A stretch of 64,000 nt of DNA from an uncultured bacterium (GTDB lineage: Bacteria > Bacteroidota > Ignavibacteria > Kapaibacteriales > UBA4661), in contig CALCNX010000073.1 in NCBI GenBank assembly GCA_937899715.1, positions 23,475 through 87,474 of the forward strand. Reading direction: 5' to 3'. Shown one piece after another: positions 1 through 12,741 of the stretch. A program made the translations under genes and the position numbers. A model generated the notes under the pieces. That model saw nothing but the letters and a program-made list of their open reading frames with translations, made no database searches and was not told where the DNA came from. The first letter of the stretch is position 1; the number at the start of each line of letters is the position of its first letter.

Positions 1-2013
1 GAATATCTTGACGTGGCGACAAACCAGATTGCCAGCGTTGCAGCGTCCCTCATTCCGTTCTTGGAGCATGACGACGCGAACCGTGCGCTCATGGGCTCGA
101 ACATGCAACGCCAAGCAGTACCGCTTCTGCGCCCGAAAGCGCCTGTTGTCGGTACGGGTATGGAACACCTTGTTGCGAAAGACTCACGCGCTATCATTGT
201 GGCGGAGTACGATGGAGTGGTCGAATACTCATGCGCCGATTACATCCGCGTCCGCTACGACGACCAAATGGCAGAAGACGAGCGCCTTGTAACGTATGAT
301 TACAACCCCGTGGTGGTTTATCCGCTTATCAAGTTCTTCCGCACCAACCAAGACACGTGTGTTAATCAGCGTCCCAGCGTCGTTTCCGGTCAGCGTGTGA
401 AAAGAGGCGATGTGTTAGCCGACAGTTCTTCGACCGAAAACGGTGAATTGGCGCTTGGGCGGAACGTTCTTGTAGCGTTCATGCCGTGGAGCGGTTACAA
501 CTTTGAGGATGCTATTGTACTTTCGGAAAAAGTTGTTTCGGAAGATATTTTCACCTCCATTCACATTGAGGAGTTTTCGCTCCAAGTCCGCGACACTAAG
601 CGTGGTGAGGAAGAACTCACGAAAGAAATCCCGAACGTCAGCGAAGAGGCAACCAAAGACCTCGACGAAGATGGTATCATCCGCGTTGGTGCGGATGTGC
701 GCGAGGGCGATATTTTGATTGGTAAAATCACACCCAAAGGCGAAACCGACCCGACACCGGAAGAAAAGCTGCTTCGCGCTATCTTCGGTGATAAAGCTGG
801 CGATGTAAAAGACGCTTCCATGAAGTCGCCTCCAGGCTTGAAGGGTGTGGTTATCAATACCAAACTCTTCACACGCCGCCTGATGACACGCGAGCAAGAC
901 TTGCGTCGTCAGGAAAAAGAGCGTCAGGACGAACTGAACCAACGCGAAAACAGAGGTATCACCGACCACAACCGTGATTCGGCACAGCGCATTGCGAAAT
1001 TGCTAGATGGCGAAAAAGTCATGGGCGGTATGCGCACCAAATCTGCTGAAGCGATTTTCCGTGCCGGCACGGCGCTGAAGCACGATGAAGTATTCAAGAA
1101 ATTCAACGAGAACCCGCAGTATTTCGCCGAGTTCGATGCCTCCGAGCAGTGCATTGAGAACAAAGAGAAAATGGCACTTCTGCGCCGATTGATAACGGGC
1201 TACAAGCAAAAAGTAGCGCTCATCAAGGACGATATTCGCATTGAGCGCCAAAAAGTGCTCACGGGCGACGAATTGCAGCCGGGCATTATGAAAATGGCGA
1301 AAGTGTATGTTGCCAAAAAACGCAAACTCCAAATCGGCGACAAAATGGCTGGTCGTCACGGTAACAAAGGTATCGTGGCAAATATCGTTCCGGCGGAAGA
1401 TATGCCGTTCTTGCCCGATGGAACTCCGGTGGACATCGTTCTGAATCCGCTTGGCGTACCGTCGCGTATGAACTTGGGACAGCTCTATGAAACAGCGCTT
1501 GGTTGGGCGGCTGCGAAACTTGGTACGAAGTTCGCATCGCCAATTTTCGACGGTGCTTCGTGGGATGAAGTCGGCAACTACCTCGAAAAAGCAGGACTGC
1601 CTCGCGACGGTAAAACGGTTCTCTACGACGGACGCACGGGCGACCGCTTCGACAACCGTGTGACTGTCGGCATGATTTATATGCTCAAACTCTCCCACTT
1701 GGTGGACGATAAGATTCACGCTCGCTCAATTGGACCGTACTCGCTCATCACCCAGCAACCGCTTGGTGGTAAAGCGCAATTCGGTGGTCAGCGTTTCGGA
1801 GAGATGGAAGTCTGGGCGCTTGAGGCGTACGGCGCAGCACACACGCTCCAAGAAATCCTGACGCTCAAGTCCGACGACGTACAAGGTCGCGCGAAGGCAT
1901 ACGAAGCAATCGTCAAAGGCGAAAATATGCCGCAACCGCACCTGCCGGAATCCTTCAACGTTCTTATCCGCGAGTTGCAAGGTCTGGCACTAGAAGTGCG
2001 CGTGGAGGAATAA
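1..2013 (+). CDS. rpoB: DNA-directed RNA polymerase subunit beta, C-terminal part (5' cut by window edge)
   Basis: Catalytic beta subunit of RNA polymerase. The frame is open from base 1, so the gene begins before the window; 670 codons are visible, roughly the C-terminal half of the family's usual length. The fragment opens in the highly conserved stretch SVAASLIPFLEHDDANRA, which borders the rifampicin-binding fork region. Further on it carries GRHGNKGIV at fragment residues 451-459 and the stretch LNPLGVPSRMNLGQ, and it ends in EVRVEE, a usual RpoB terminus. The next gene in almost all bacteria is rpoC, but here four unrelated genes intervene. Identification is certain. Confidence 0.99.
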   Translation, partial: EYLDVATNQIASVAASLIPFLEHDDANRALMGSNMQRQAVPLLRPKAPVVGTGMEHLVAKDSRAIIVAEYDGVVEYSCADYIRVRYDDQMAEDERLVTYDYNPVVVYPLIKFFRTNQDTCVNQRPSVVSGQRVKRGDVLADSSSTENGELALGRNVLVAFMPWSGYNFEDAIVLSEKVVSEDIFTSIHIEEFSLQVRDTKRGEEELTKEIPNVSEEATKDLDEDGIIRVGADVREGDILIGKITPKGETDPTPEEKLLRAIFGDKAGDVKDASMKSPPGLKGVVINTKLFTRRLMTREQDLRRQEKERQDELNQRENRGITDHNRDSAQRIAKLLDGEKVMGGMRTKSAEAIFRAGTALKHDEVFKKFNENPQYFAEFDASEQCIENKEKMALLRRLITGYKQKVALIKDDIRIERQKVLTGDELQPGIMKMAKVYVAKKRKLQIGDKMAGRHGNKGIVANIVPAEDMPFLPDGTPVDIVLNPLGVPSRMNLGQLYETALGWAAAKLGTKFASPIFDGASWDEVGNYLEKAGLPRDGKTVLYDGRTGDRFDNRVTVGMIYMLKLSHLVDDKIHARSIGPYSLITQQPLGGKAQFGGQRFGEMEVWALEAYGAAHTLQEILTLKSDDVQGRAKAYEAIVKGENMPQPHLPESFNVLIRELQGLALEVRVEE

Positions 2014-2067
2014 AGTTTTGAATGATGAGTGTTGAGTTTTGAATGGTTTTTTCGAGGCTCAACACTC
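2013..2067 (+). repeat. Intergenic hairpin containing a dispersed AT-rich motif
   Basis: Just after the rpoB stop, GAGTGTTGAG (2027-2036) can pair with CTCAACACTC (2058-2067) across a 21-base loop. No T-run follows, so it is not a convincing terminator. The leading 18 bases (2013-2030) recur exactly, in reverse complement, at 11546-11563 after rnr. It is probably a dispersed intergenic motif and could attenuate transcription out of rpoB. Confidence 0.5.
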
Positions 2068-2102
2068 GCTTTCGTAACAAGATTTTGAGAGAATCCCAGA
2101 CT

Positions 2103-2330
2103 ATGAAAATCATCAACGTAGATAGCGAAATTCTTGGCGGAACGCCAGTCTTTAACGGCACACGTGTACCAGTAAAGAATCTGTTCGATTATCTGGAAAC
2201 GGGTGATTCGATTGGTGAGTTTTTAGAGGATTTTCCGTCGGTGCAGCGCGAACAAGTTGTGGCGCTGCTCGAAATCTCTCAGAAAATGATTGTTGCTTCT
2301 ACGGAATTACTGCATGAAGATTTTGCTTGA
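2103..2330 (+). CDS. DUF433-family antitoxin-like protein
   Basis: A 75-residue protein that looks like a DUF433 domain: it opens MKIINVDSEILGGTPVFNGTR, matching the family's conserved 'GxPxFxGTRVPV' signature, followed by a helical region with 'FLEDFPSV', which resembles a winged-helix DNA-binding fold. The open frame extends back to 2043, but the 20 extra residues are unlike the family, so ATG 2103 was chosen. It overlaps the downstream DUF5615 gene by 17 bases, the usual arrangement of a proposed toxin-antitoxin pair in which DUF433 is the antitoxin. Toxin-antitoxin function is inferred from family and arrangement. The A/T-richness is visibly higher than in rpoB and rpoC. Confidence 0.85.
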   Translation: MKIINVDSEILGGTPVFNGTRVPVKNLFDYLETGDSIGEFLEDFPSVQREQVVALLEISQKMIVASTELLHEDFA

Positions 2331-2646
2331 TGAGTGTGTTACAAAAAAACTCAAAGCATATTTGTTAGAGTTTGATGTACAAAGCGTTACTGAAATGGGC
2401 TGGAATGGCTTAAAGAATGGCAAACTCTTACAAGCCGCAGCAAATGAGCAGTTTGATATACTACTCACTATTGATAAAAATCTTCAGTATCAGCAAAACT
2501 TCATCCAATACGACATCACCGTGGTTGTGCTAGATGTAGCAATGAGTAAATTGTCGTATTTACTGGAACTATTGCCTTTGTTCAAGAAGCAAATATCAAC
2601 ATTTCAAAAGAAGACAGTGTATCGAATAGGAAAAGATTCTTTATGA
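2314..2646 (+). CDS. DUF5615 PIN-like toxin protein
   Basis: A 110-residue protein of the DUF5615 / PIN-like (Mut7-C-like) family. Acidic residues D6 and E7 in ILLDECV and the DK pair (D54, K55) in LLTIDKNL are where this family has its putative metal-binding nuclease residues. ATG 2314 lies inside the end of the DUF433 gene, so translation is probably coupled; a longer start at 2290 would add eight residues before the conserved MKILLDE. The stop overlaps the start of the next gene (ATGA at 2643-2646). An RNase-toxin role is inferred from the PIN-like fold and the partner gene; no activity is shown by sequence alone. Confidence 0.82.
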   Translation: MKILLDECVTKKLKAYLLEFDVQSVTEMGWNGLKNGKLLQAAANEQFDILLTIDKNLQYQQNFIQYDITVVVLDVAMSKLSYLLELLPLFKKQISTFQKKTVYRIGKDSL

Positions 2647-3152
2647 AGTACCGCGTTCTTTGTCATATTCTTGTGTTTTTGCTCTGTGTGGACGGTTTGT
2701 CTGCTCAAGAAACGCAGAAAGATTCAGCACAAGTAACCATGAACGACAGGCGTTTGGCTTCAAACAATGTCTTCTTGGAGTTAATAGGAAACGGGCTGTT
2801 TTACTCAGTAAACTATGAACGCACAATAGCTCGAAATTTTTCGTTGCGCATTGGTGTTTCGTATGTATCATTTCTATCAGGAAATAACAACTTCGGGACT
2901 GTTCCCCTTCTTGTTAATGCTTTTATTGGTGAAGGAGCGCACCGTTTCGAGGCTGGTTTAGGTGTTACCACTATAATAGGGGCTACAACTATAGTAAGCT
3001 ATAACTTACTTCCATGCCTTACAGGTCGGCTTGCCTATCGTTATCAGCCATTAGAAGGTGGACTTAATTTTGCAGTTGCATATACTCCTTTTTTGTATGG
3101 CATTATTTCTGCCCCATTATGGGGCGGCATCAGCATCGGCTGGGGCTTTTAA
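2643..3152 (+). CDS. Small secreted outer-membrane-type protein, unknown function
   Basis: 169 residues beginning with a clear signal peptide (MKYRVLCHILVFLLCVDGLSAQ, cleavage likely after SAQ). The rest alternates polar and hydrophobic residues and ends with glycine/aromatic strands (PLWGGISIGWGF), the look of a small outer-membrane beta-barrel. No family recognised. Its start overlaps the toxin-like gene's stop by four bases, so the three genes form one transcription unit inside the rpoB-rpoC interval. Base composition is A/T-rich like the two genes before it. A role in immunity or defence is not supported by anything in the sequence. Confidence 0.75.
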   Translation: MKYRVLCHILVFLLCVDGLSAQETQKDSAQVTMNDRRLASNNVFLELIGNGLFYSVNYERTIARNFSLRIGVSYVSFLSGNNNFGTVPLLVNAFIGEGAHRFEAGLGVTTIIGATTIVSYNLLPCLTGRLAYRYQPLEGGLNFAVAYTPFLYGIISAPLWGGISIGWGF

Positions 3153-3183
3153 CCAAGAGAATCTGAATCACAACGCAAACACT

Positions 3184-4056
3184 ATGTCCACACTTCAATC
3201 CATACCTGAATCAGCCTCCACGCTTGATGCGCTGCGTATCGTCGCGGCGGAGTACGATGCTGCCGTAGCGGACTTGGTGGACAAATGCCAGTGGAACAGC
3301 AATGACGACATTCAGGAGTATTTGCGTCCGGCGCGAAAGCGCGTGGAGCTGGCACAGAAAGTTTGGCGGACATCGTTTGACCTAGCGAAACGAGGCGCGA
3401 CGGCTCAGACAATTCAATCAACAGTAGAAGATATTGCAGCGAAGGCGGCTATGGCGTTTAGCAATTTTTCCTTATCTGATATCGAAGCAGAGTTTGGTAT
3501 TTCACTCAACGATACGGAAATTTTTTCGGTATTACCACCACTTGAGCCAAGTCCGAAACTTGTTTCTGCACTACACTTAGCACAAGAATTGGGCGGGCAA
3601 TCGGAAAAATTTAGGTCTGAAGCCATTGTCTTTCCCGTAATGATTGAAATTTGGGAACGTAACAACAAGTTCTTTACACTATATTCAGGCGAGACACTTG
3701 TTGGCGATGCAGAACGAGGCTTAAAAGGCGAATGTGATTTCCTTTTTGCAAAAAGCACCTCGAAACGTGTTATTGGCAAGCCTGTAATGCAACTTGTTGA
3801 GGTAAAGCGAGATGATATTGACGCATGGCTCGGTCAATGCGCCGCACAAATGCTGGGCGCAAAAATCTACAATGAGAAAAAAGGTACACCGCTTGAAACC
3901 ATTTACGGTTGCGTGACAACGGGCGACGATTGGCTTTTTCTCAGGCTCACAGGCAATGAGCTTTTTGTGGATACCCGCAAATACTATCTCGGACAAATTG
4001 GCGAACTTTTGGCAGCATTCCAACATATTTTGGATTACTACAAGGCAATTTTGTAA
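3184..4056 (+). CDS. PD-(D/E)XK nuclease-like protein
   Basis: 290 residues. The N-terminal half is helical and has no recognised domain. The C-terminal half carries D185 in GECDFLF and E206-V-K208 in LVEVK, followed by Q218 in GQCAAQM: the spacing and order D...ExK...Q of PD-(D/E)XK-fold nucleases with a RecB/Cas4-like motif. The frame opens at 3058, inside the preceding gene; ATG 3184 avoids that overlap and was chosen. It lies 31 bases after the outer-membrane gene and 81 before rpoC. A DNA-cutting role is inferred from the motif only; a non-catalytic relative or a protein of unknown purpose is possible. There is no neighbouring methylase or helicase. Confidence 0.65.
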   Translation: MSTLQSIPESASTLDALRIVAAEYDAAVADLVDKCQWNSNDDIQEYLRPARKRVELAQKVWRTSFDLAKRGATAQTIQSTVEDIAAKAAMAFSNFSLSDIEAEFGISLNDTEIFSVLPPLEPSPKLVSALHLAQELGGQSEKFRSEAIVFPVMIEIWERNNKFFTLYSGETLVGDAERGLKGECDFLFAKSTSKRVIGKPVMQLVEVKRDDIDAWLGQCAAQMLGAKIYNEKKGTPLETIYGCVTTGDDWLFLRLTGNELFVDTRKYYLGQIGELLAAFQHILDYYKAIL

Positions 4057-4137
4057 AGAATTTGCCAAGAAACTCACAACAACAACGTAAAAAAATCATA
4101 ATTCTCACTTCAAACACAAGCAGAGGGCATACATTAC

Positions 4138-8472
<4,335 letters not shown>

Positions 8473-8508
8473 CCATAATTTGACACAACATTTTCGGGCA
8501 AACATGAA

Positions 8509-8549
8509 AGCCCCACGACCAGTATTGATGCGGTCGTGGGGCTTTGTTC
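8509..8549 (+). terminator. Rho-independent terminator after rpoC
   Basis: A 12-bp perfect stem, AGCCCCACGACC (8509-8520) with GGTCGTGGGGCT (8532-8543), has an 11-base loop and is followed by TTGTTCT. It lies 36 bases after the rpoC stop. Its sequence closely resembles the hairpin at 13999-14032 at the end of meaB, including the loop AGTATT, suggesting a repeated element used as a terminator. Confidence 0.85.
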
Positions 8550-8570
8550 TGTATCTATGTAAACAATCAC

Positions 8571-8604
8571 TGTCAGCGTATAAGCGCTGACACATTATTT
8601 TTTT
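8571..8604 (+). terminator. Second hairpin with T-run downstream of rpoC
   Basis: TGTCAGCG (8571-8578) pairs with CGCTGACA (8585-8592) around a 6-base loop, followed closely by a run of seven T. It sits 28 bases after the first terminator, giving a tandem arrangement that would insulate the RNA polymerase operon from rnr. Confidence 0.65.
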
Positions 8605-8940
8605 GTGTGTTGTGTCTGTGGATTTTGAAGAAGCATTGGGTTGCGCTTCAGTAATAATAAACTGGAAAACAAGGGAACGGCACTCTATCTGGTGGAAAGC
8701 CGTAAGGGTAATGTCGAGGTAATGCTTTTACCATGAGCCGTCACTTTGGGGTACATAAATAGCAGGTAACAACTGTTTCGAGGACTAATGAGGAATAGTA
8801 TTTCCCCTTATTCCCTTTCCTATTGATATAGCCGAAAACAACGAAAAATTTTGTAATTTGGCTGCGCCTTCTTCGCTCAATTACAATTTTCGTACACTAA
8901 TTTTCGTAGCAGTGTCTTTGGCATTTTCTGCGACCACATT
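8605..8940. other. Non-coding A/T-rich spacer before rnr
   Basis: No gene seen. The stretch is A/T-rich with poly-A and poly-T tracts and must hold the rnr promoter. Near-matches to the Bacteroidota -7 box occur (for example TACAATTTTCG near 8881), but no exact TAnnTTTG with a correctly spaced -33 was found. Confidence 0.5.
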
Positions 8941-11457
8941 ATGTTCCCTGACAACAACCAGATTCTTGAGTTGCTGAAAAAAGCCGCTCCTGCCACCCTG
9001 CGTCTGCATGACATTGCAGAGCATTTTCATTTCGCCACCAATTCTTCTGATTACGAGCAGTTGCGCATCGTACTTGCGCGGCTCGTGGACGATAAAACAA
9101 TATATCGCTCCACACGCCGCAAGTACGGCGTGGAAATACCTCCGGCAGAAACATCCGTGAAAGCAAAACAGGCAGTGCGCGAGGTGAAAAACAACGCCAC
9201 GACGTTTGAAGGCATTATGACCATAGACGGCTATAACGGTGTTGTTTCGACAGATTCAAAAGAATTTCCGCACATTACTGTCAAGCGTCCCAATCTTGGT
9301 ACGGCGTTCAACGGCGACCGTGTGCGTGTGAAGCTCCTTGCGTTGCGCAAGCAGTCCAAAGTCACGGGCGAGGTCGTCGAAATCGTAGAGCGTGCTCCTA
9401 CGCGCTTTGTGGGCAAACTCGAAAGCAATGACGATTTTACGTTTTTCATTCCCGACGATGACCACATTCACGTGGATTTTCTTGTGCATCCCAAACGCAT
9501 GATGGATGCAGGCGATGGCGATAAAGTTGTCGTTGAGATTTACCGTTGGGACGACCCGATGAAATCACCCGAAGCGCGCGTGGTTGAGATTCTGGGACGT
9601 GCTGGTACTGCCAGCGTCGAATTCTCGTCCGTTCTGCGCGAATTCAAACTGGTTCGTGATTTTGCTCCCAAAGTGGAGCAAGAAGCACTTGAGGTTGCCG
9701 TACCGATTTCAAAAGCAGAAATTGCACGGCGTTTGGATATGCGAAAGCACACGATTATTACCATTGACCCTGTGGATGCGAAAGATTTCGATGACGCACT
9801 ATCACTGGAAAAGCTGGACAATGGCAATATCCGTCTGGGTGTGCATATTGCTGATGTGAGTCATTACGTCACCGAAGGCTCAGAATTAGACGAGGAAGCG
9901 CTCAAGCGCGGCAATAGCACGTATCTTGTAGACGGCGTGGTTTCGATGCTTCCGCACACGCTCTCCAGCAATATGTGTTCGCTGGTGCCAAACGAAGACC
10001 GCCTTGCTTATTCGGTGCTGATAGAATTTTCGCCCCGCGGAGCGATTAAATCCTACGAAATCCGCGAAACCGTCATTCACAGCAAACGCCGTTTTACCTA
10101 CGAAGAAGTGCAAGACGTGATAGACGGTAAGTCGGATGATCCTCTTAAAGCCTTGATTTTTGAGTTAAACTCTTTTGCGGACGTGCTGCGCAAAAAACGC
10201 TACTCCGTCGGCGGTATTGACTTCGAGACCAGTGAAGTACGTTTTGTGCTGGATGAGAACAAACAACCCGTCAAAGCAATGCTCAAACGCCGCACCGATG
10301 CTACGTCGCTCGTGGAGGAATTCATGCTGGCGGCAAACCGCGTGGTGGCGGAACACGTGAAAAAACTCTCCTCGCAGTATCGCCTCAAAAAAGTGCTGCC
10401 CTTCATGTACCGCATCCACGACCAGCCCGACCCCGAAAAACTTGGCTTGGCGTTCAGTCTCGTGCGGTCATTTGGCGTAGTCGCCCCAACGGTGGAGAAA
10501 ATCACGTCCAGAGACATCAATGCCTTTTTGCAAAGTCTCTCCGGGCATCCGGGACAAATGGCGATGAATCAAGTGATGCTGCGCTCTATGGCAAAGGCAG
10601 TCTATGCCGAGTACAATATCGGTCATTATGGCTTGGGCTTCGATTACTACTCCCATTTCACCTCGCCTATTCGCCGTTATCCCGACCTGATTGTTCATCG
10701 TTTACTGAAAGAATTTGCCCTTGCCAAGCCTGACGCAGACCGTGTTCGTGAGCTTTCCGAGCATCTGCCCGCCGTAAGTGCGCATTGCTCCACAACCGAG
10801 CGCCTGTCCACCGAAGCCGAGCGTGCTTCTATCAAACTCACCCAGACAGCGCTTGCACTCTCGCATCTGGGCGAAGAATTTAACGGTACGATAACGGGCG
10901 TAACGCATTTCGGAATTTTCGTGATGGTGGATGACCTCTATGCGGAAGGTTTGGTGCGGGTGCTGGACTTACCGACGGATTATTATTACCACAATGAGCG
11001 TGAATTTTCTTTGGTGGGCAAGTACACCAAACGAAAGTTTCAAATGGGAATGCGCGTTCGTGTGCGGATTGCAAAGGTTAATCTTCAAAAACGCGAGTTG
11101 GATTTCCTTTATACCGGAAAGCCCATGACACCAGAAGAACTCGCCGAAGTCAATGCCAAGCGTGCCGAAACCTCACTTCTCGCCAAAGAAGCCAAAGGCA
11201 AAGGCGATGATTCGTTGTCGGTGGAAAGCGTCCTCAAGACCGCGCTGCGAAAAGAGAAAAAAGCCGCCGGACACCACGCAAGTCAGAAAGCACGACGCGA
11301 AAGCGGTCAAGGCGGTGGTGCAAAAAGCGGAACATCACAAGGCAAAAAGTCGAAAGGCGGAAAAGCCGGAACTGGCGCAGGCATCACACGTAAAGCGCTC
11401 AAAACCTTGAAAACAAGTTCGCAAAGTTCTTCCCAAGGTAGAAAGAAAAAACGTTAA
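8941..11457 (+). CDS. rnr: Ribonuclease R
   Basis: The 838-residue 3'-to-5' exoribonuclease of the RNase II superfamily degrades structured RNA. In order: a winged-helix N-terminus (about residues 8-60), cold-shock RNA-binding domains, the RNB catalytic domain with D276, D282, D284 and D285 in DPVDAKDFDDALS, a C-terminal S1 domain (FNGTITGVTHFGIFV), and a long lysine/glycine-rich tail typical of RNase R rather than RNase II. It stands alone between two non-coding spacers. The ATG at 8941 is followed directly by MFPDNNQILELLKK, a normal family start. Confidence 0.97.
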   Translation: MFPDNNQILELLKKAAPATLRLHDIAEHFHFATNSSDYEQLRIVLARLVDDKTIYRSTRRKYGVEIPPAETSVKAKQAVREVKNNATTFEGIMTIDGYNGVVSTDSKEFPHITVKRPNLGTAFNGDRVRVKLLALRKQSKVTGEVVEIVERAPTRFVGKLESNDDFTFFIPDDDHIHVDFLVHPKRMMDAGDGDKVVVEIYRWDDPMKSPEARVVEILGRAGTASVEFSSVLREFKLVRDFAPKVEQEALEVAVPISKAEIARRLDMRKHTIITIDPVDAKDFDDALSLEKLDNGNIRLGVHIADVSHYVTEGSELDEEALKRGNSTYLVDGVVSMLPHTLSSNMCSLVPNEDRLAYSVLIEFSPRGAIKSYEIRETVIHSKRRFTYEEVQDVIDGKSDDPLKALIFELNSFADVLRKKRYSVGGIDFETSEVRFVLDENKQPVKAMLKRRTDATSLVEEFMLAANRVVAEHVKKLSSQYRLKKVLPFMYRIHDQPDPEKLGLAFSLVRSFGVVAPTVEKITSRDINAFLQSLSGHPGQMAMNQVMLRSMAKAVYAEYNIGHYGLGFDYYSHFTSPIRRYPDLIVHRLLKEFALAKPDADRVRELSEHLPAVSAHCSTTERLSTEAERASIKLTQTALALSHLGEEFNGTITGVTHFGIFVMVDDLYAEGLVRVLDLPTDYYYHNEREFSLVGKYTKRKFQMGMRVRVRIAKVNLQKRELDFLYTGKPMTPEELAEVNAKRAETSLLAKEAKGKGDDSLSVESVLKTALRKEKKAAGHHASQKARRESGQGGGAKSGTSQGKKSKGGKAGTGAGITRKALKTLKTSSQSSSQGRKKKR

Positions 11458-11470
11458 GAAACAGGGTAGT

Positions 11471-11563
11471 GATGAGTTTTGAGTGTTAGGCTGTGATTTC
11501 TTTGAAGCTGTTATTCAGCAACAGATTATGCCGAAGAAACTCAAAACTCATCATTCAAAACTT
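11471..11563. repeat. Inverted repeat after rnr with dispersed AT-rich motif
   Basis: GATGAGTTTTGAGT (11471-11484) and ACTCAAAACTCATC (11539-11552) form a perfect 14-bp inverted repeat around 54 bases. The right side continues into an 18-base sequence (11546-11563) that is the exact reverse complement of 2013-2030. A 12-base part also occurs at 59080-59091. It lies between convergent genes and could fold in the 3' ends of both transcripts. Confidence 0.6.
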
Positions 11564-11571
11564 AACACGAT

Positions 11572-11922
11572 TCAAATGGTTTCTGATTTGAGAAAATCGC
11601 CGTCAATGATAAGCAATTTTACTCCGTTTGTGGCAGTGGAGCGGTGGGAACTCATGTCGTCTGAGACAATATAGGTCATGCCTGCACGTAGTATCCAAAC
11701 CTTGCCACCTTCTAGCTCGCTCACAAATTCTCCTTCCAAGCAGTGAACAATATGACCTTTCTGGCACCAGTGGTCAGCGATGTATCCTGCCGAATACTCC
11801 ACGATGCGTAAACGCAGCCCCTGAAAGTGAAGTGTCTGCCAAAAGGCTGTGCCTGTTTCGCCTGGGTGTTCTGTTTTTTCGACCGTTGTCCAGTCAATGA
11901 CTTGAAATGGAATGGGAATCAT
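11572..11922 (-). CDS. DHCW-motif cupin-fold protein
   Basis: 116 residues, a single small cupin-type beta barrel. The stretch YSAGYIADHWCQKGHIVHCL contains the D-H-x-C/W signature that names the DHCW cupin family, plus a nearby HIVH, both possible metal ligands. Start ATG at 11922. The substrate and role of this family are not known to me. It is the last gene on the minus strand of the sigma-factor cluster, 78 bases after the YkgJ-type gene, so co-transcription is plausible but not certain. Confidence 0.88.
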   Translation of the reverse strand: MIPIPFQVIDWTTVEKTEHPGETGTAFWQTLHFQGLRLRIVEYSAGYIADHWCQKGHIVHCLEGEFVSELEGGKVWILRAGMTYIVSDDMSSHRSTATNGVKLLIIDGDFLKSETI

Positions 11923-12000
11923 AATTTGATGAGTGTTATTTCACAATTGATGAAAAGTTGCTCTCTGGGTACTGCAAAATAAATGCCGTAAAATCTACCT

Positions 12001-12297
12001 TCACGGCATTGTTGCGTTTTCCCAATGTGCTAATGTTTTCATTGCTTCTTCGGTGCTTGTGCCACACATTTCTTCGGAGGGCATAAGGCTTACGCACACG
12101 GCAGGACGCTCCGGTTGACCAAAAATAGCGCACGTATTTTCTGCTGTTAGCTGGATGCAGCGCACACCTGCGGGCTTGCCCAAGGGCATACCCGGTATGG
12201 GCGATGAAATGGAAGGCGCAATGCAACACGCTCCGCAACCCAAGCGACATTCTATTGTCTTACTATGCAACGGTAGAGTGGTGAGTTCGTGTCTCAT
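12001..12297 (-). CDS. YkgJ-type cysteine cluster protein
   Basis: 98 residues with the signature of the YkgJ / UPF0153 family: CRLGCGACCIAPS near the N-terminus, then further cysteines in VRCIQL, NTCAIF, AVCVSL and EEMCG. Such clusters are thought to bind zinc or an iron-sulfur cluster; the function is unknown. Its start overlaps the stop of the CpxP-like gene (ATGA at 12294-12297), so the two are translationally coupled. Confidence 0.9.
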   Translation of the reverse strand: MRHELTTLPLHSKTIECRLGCGACCIAPSISSPIPGMPLGKPAGVRCIQLTAENTCAIFGQPERPAVCVSLMPSEEMCGTSTEEAMKTLAHWENATMP

Positions 12298-12680
12298 GGT
12301 GTTTGGAACAATCGTTTTCTACCACGCTCCATCTGTTCGTAGCGCTTACGGACTCGCTCTTGCTGCTCGGGGGTCAAAAGTGGCATGAGGTCGTGCTTCA
12401 TGGAGTCCAGTATCATAATTTGTTGTTTGCGGTAATTTCGTGTCTCGCTCGCCATTGCCGTACCGTAGTGGTGCAAAACACGTGCGACAGTATCGCGCTT
12501 CTCCGGCAGTGGTTCGATAAAATTCATCGCTCCGGCAACAAATCGTTCTTCATTGCCGAGAAAAAGTGCGGTGCGTTGTGCGCGTTTGCCAATCACCGTC
12601 CCTGTTACCAAGCCACCGATAATCATGCCAAGCAAGAGCGTGCCGCCCAGCACAAGTGCAGATTTGAGTTTCGGATTCAT
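12294..12680 (-). CDS. CpxP/Spy-like periplasmic protein with membrane anchor
   Basis: About 128 residues from ATG 12680 (MNPKLKS...); an earlier in-frame ATG at 12701 adds seven hydrophilic residues. One membrane segment (LVLGGTLLLGMIIGGLVTG) is followed by a long helical region with LLTPEQQERVRKRYEQM, typical of CpxP/Spy and periplasmic heavy-metal sensor (CnrX/ZraP) proteins, where the LTPEQ motif is conserved. Downstream of an ECF sigma factor and a small membrane protein, it could be the envelope-stress or metal sensor of that sigma system. The sensing role is inferred from context. Confidence 0.75.
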   Translation of the reverse strand: MNPKLKSALVLGGTLLLGMIIGGLVTGTVIGKRAQRTALFLGNEERFVAGAMNFIEPLPEKRDTVARVLHHYGTAMASETRNYRKQQIMILDSMKHDLMPLLTPEQQERVRKRYEQMERGRKRLFQTP

Positions 12681-12741
12681 ATTGGTATCGTTATTGTACA
12701 AGTATAAAAGATTGAGTGTTACGGTTCAGGCAAGCGAAATG

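Noticed and set aside
11483..11674. A 63-codon plus-strand frame after rnr
   Set aside because: Overlaps the inverted repeat and the end of the cupin gene; no family or ribosome binding site.
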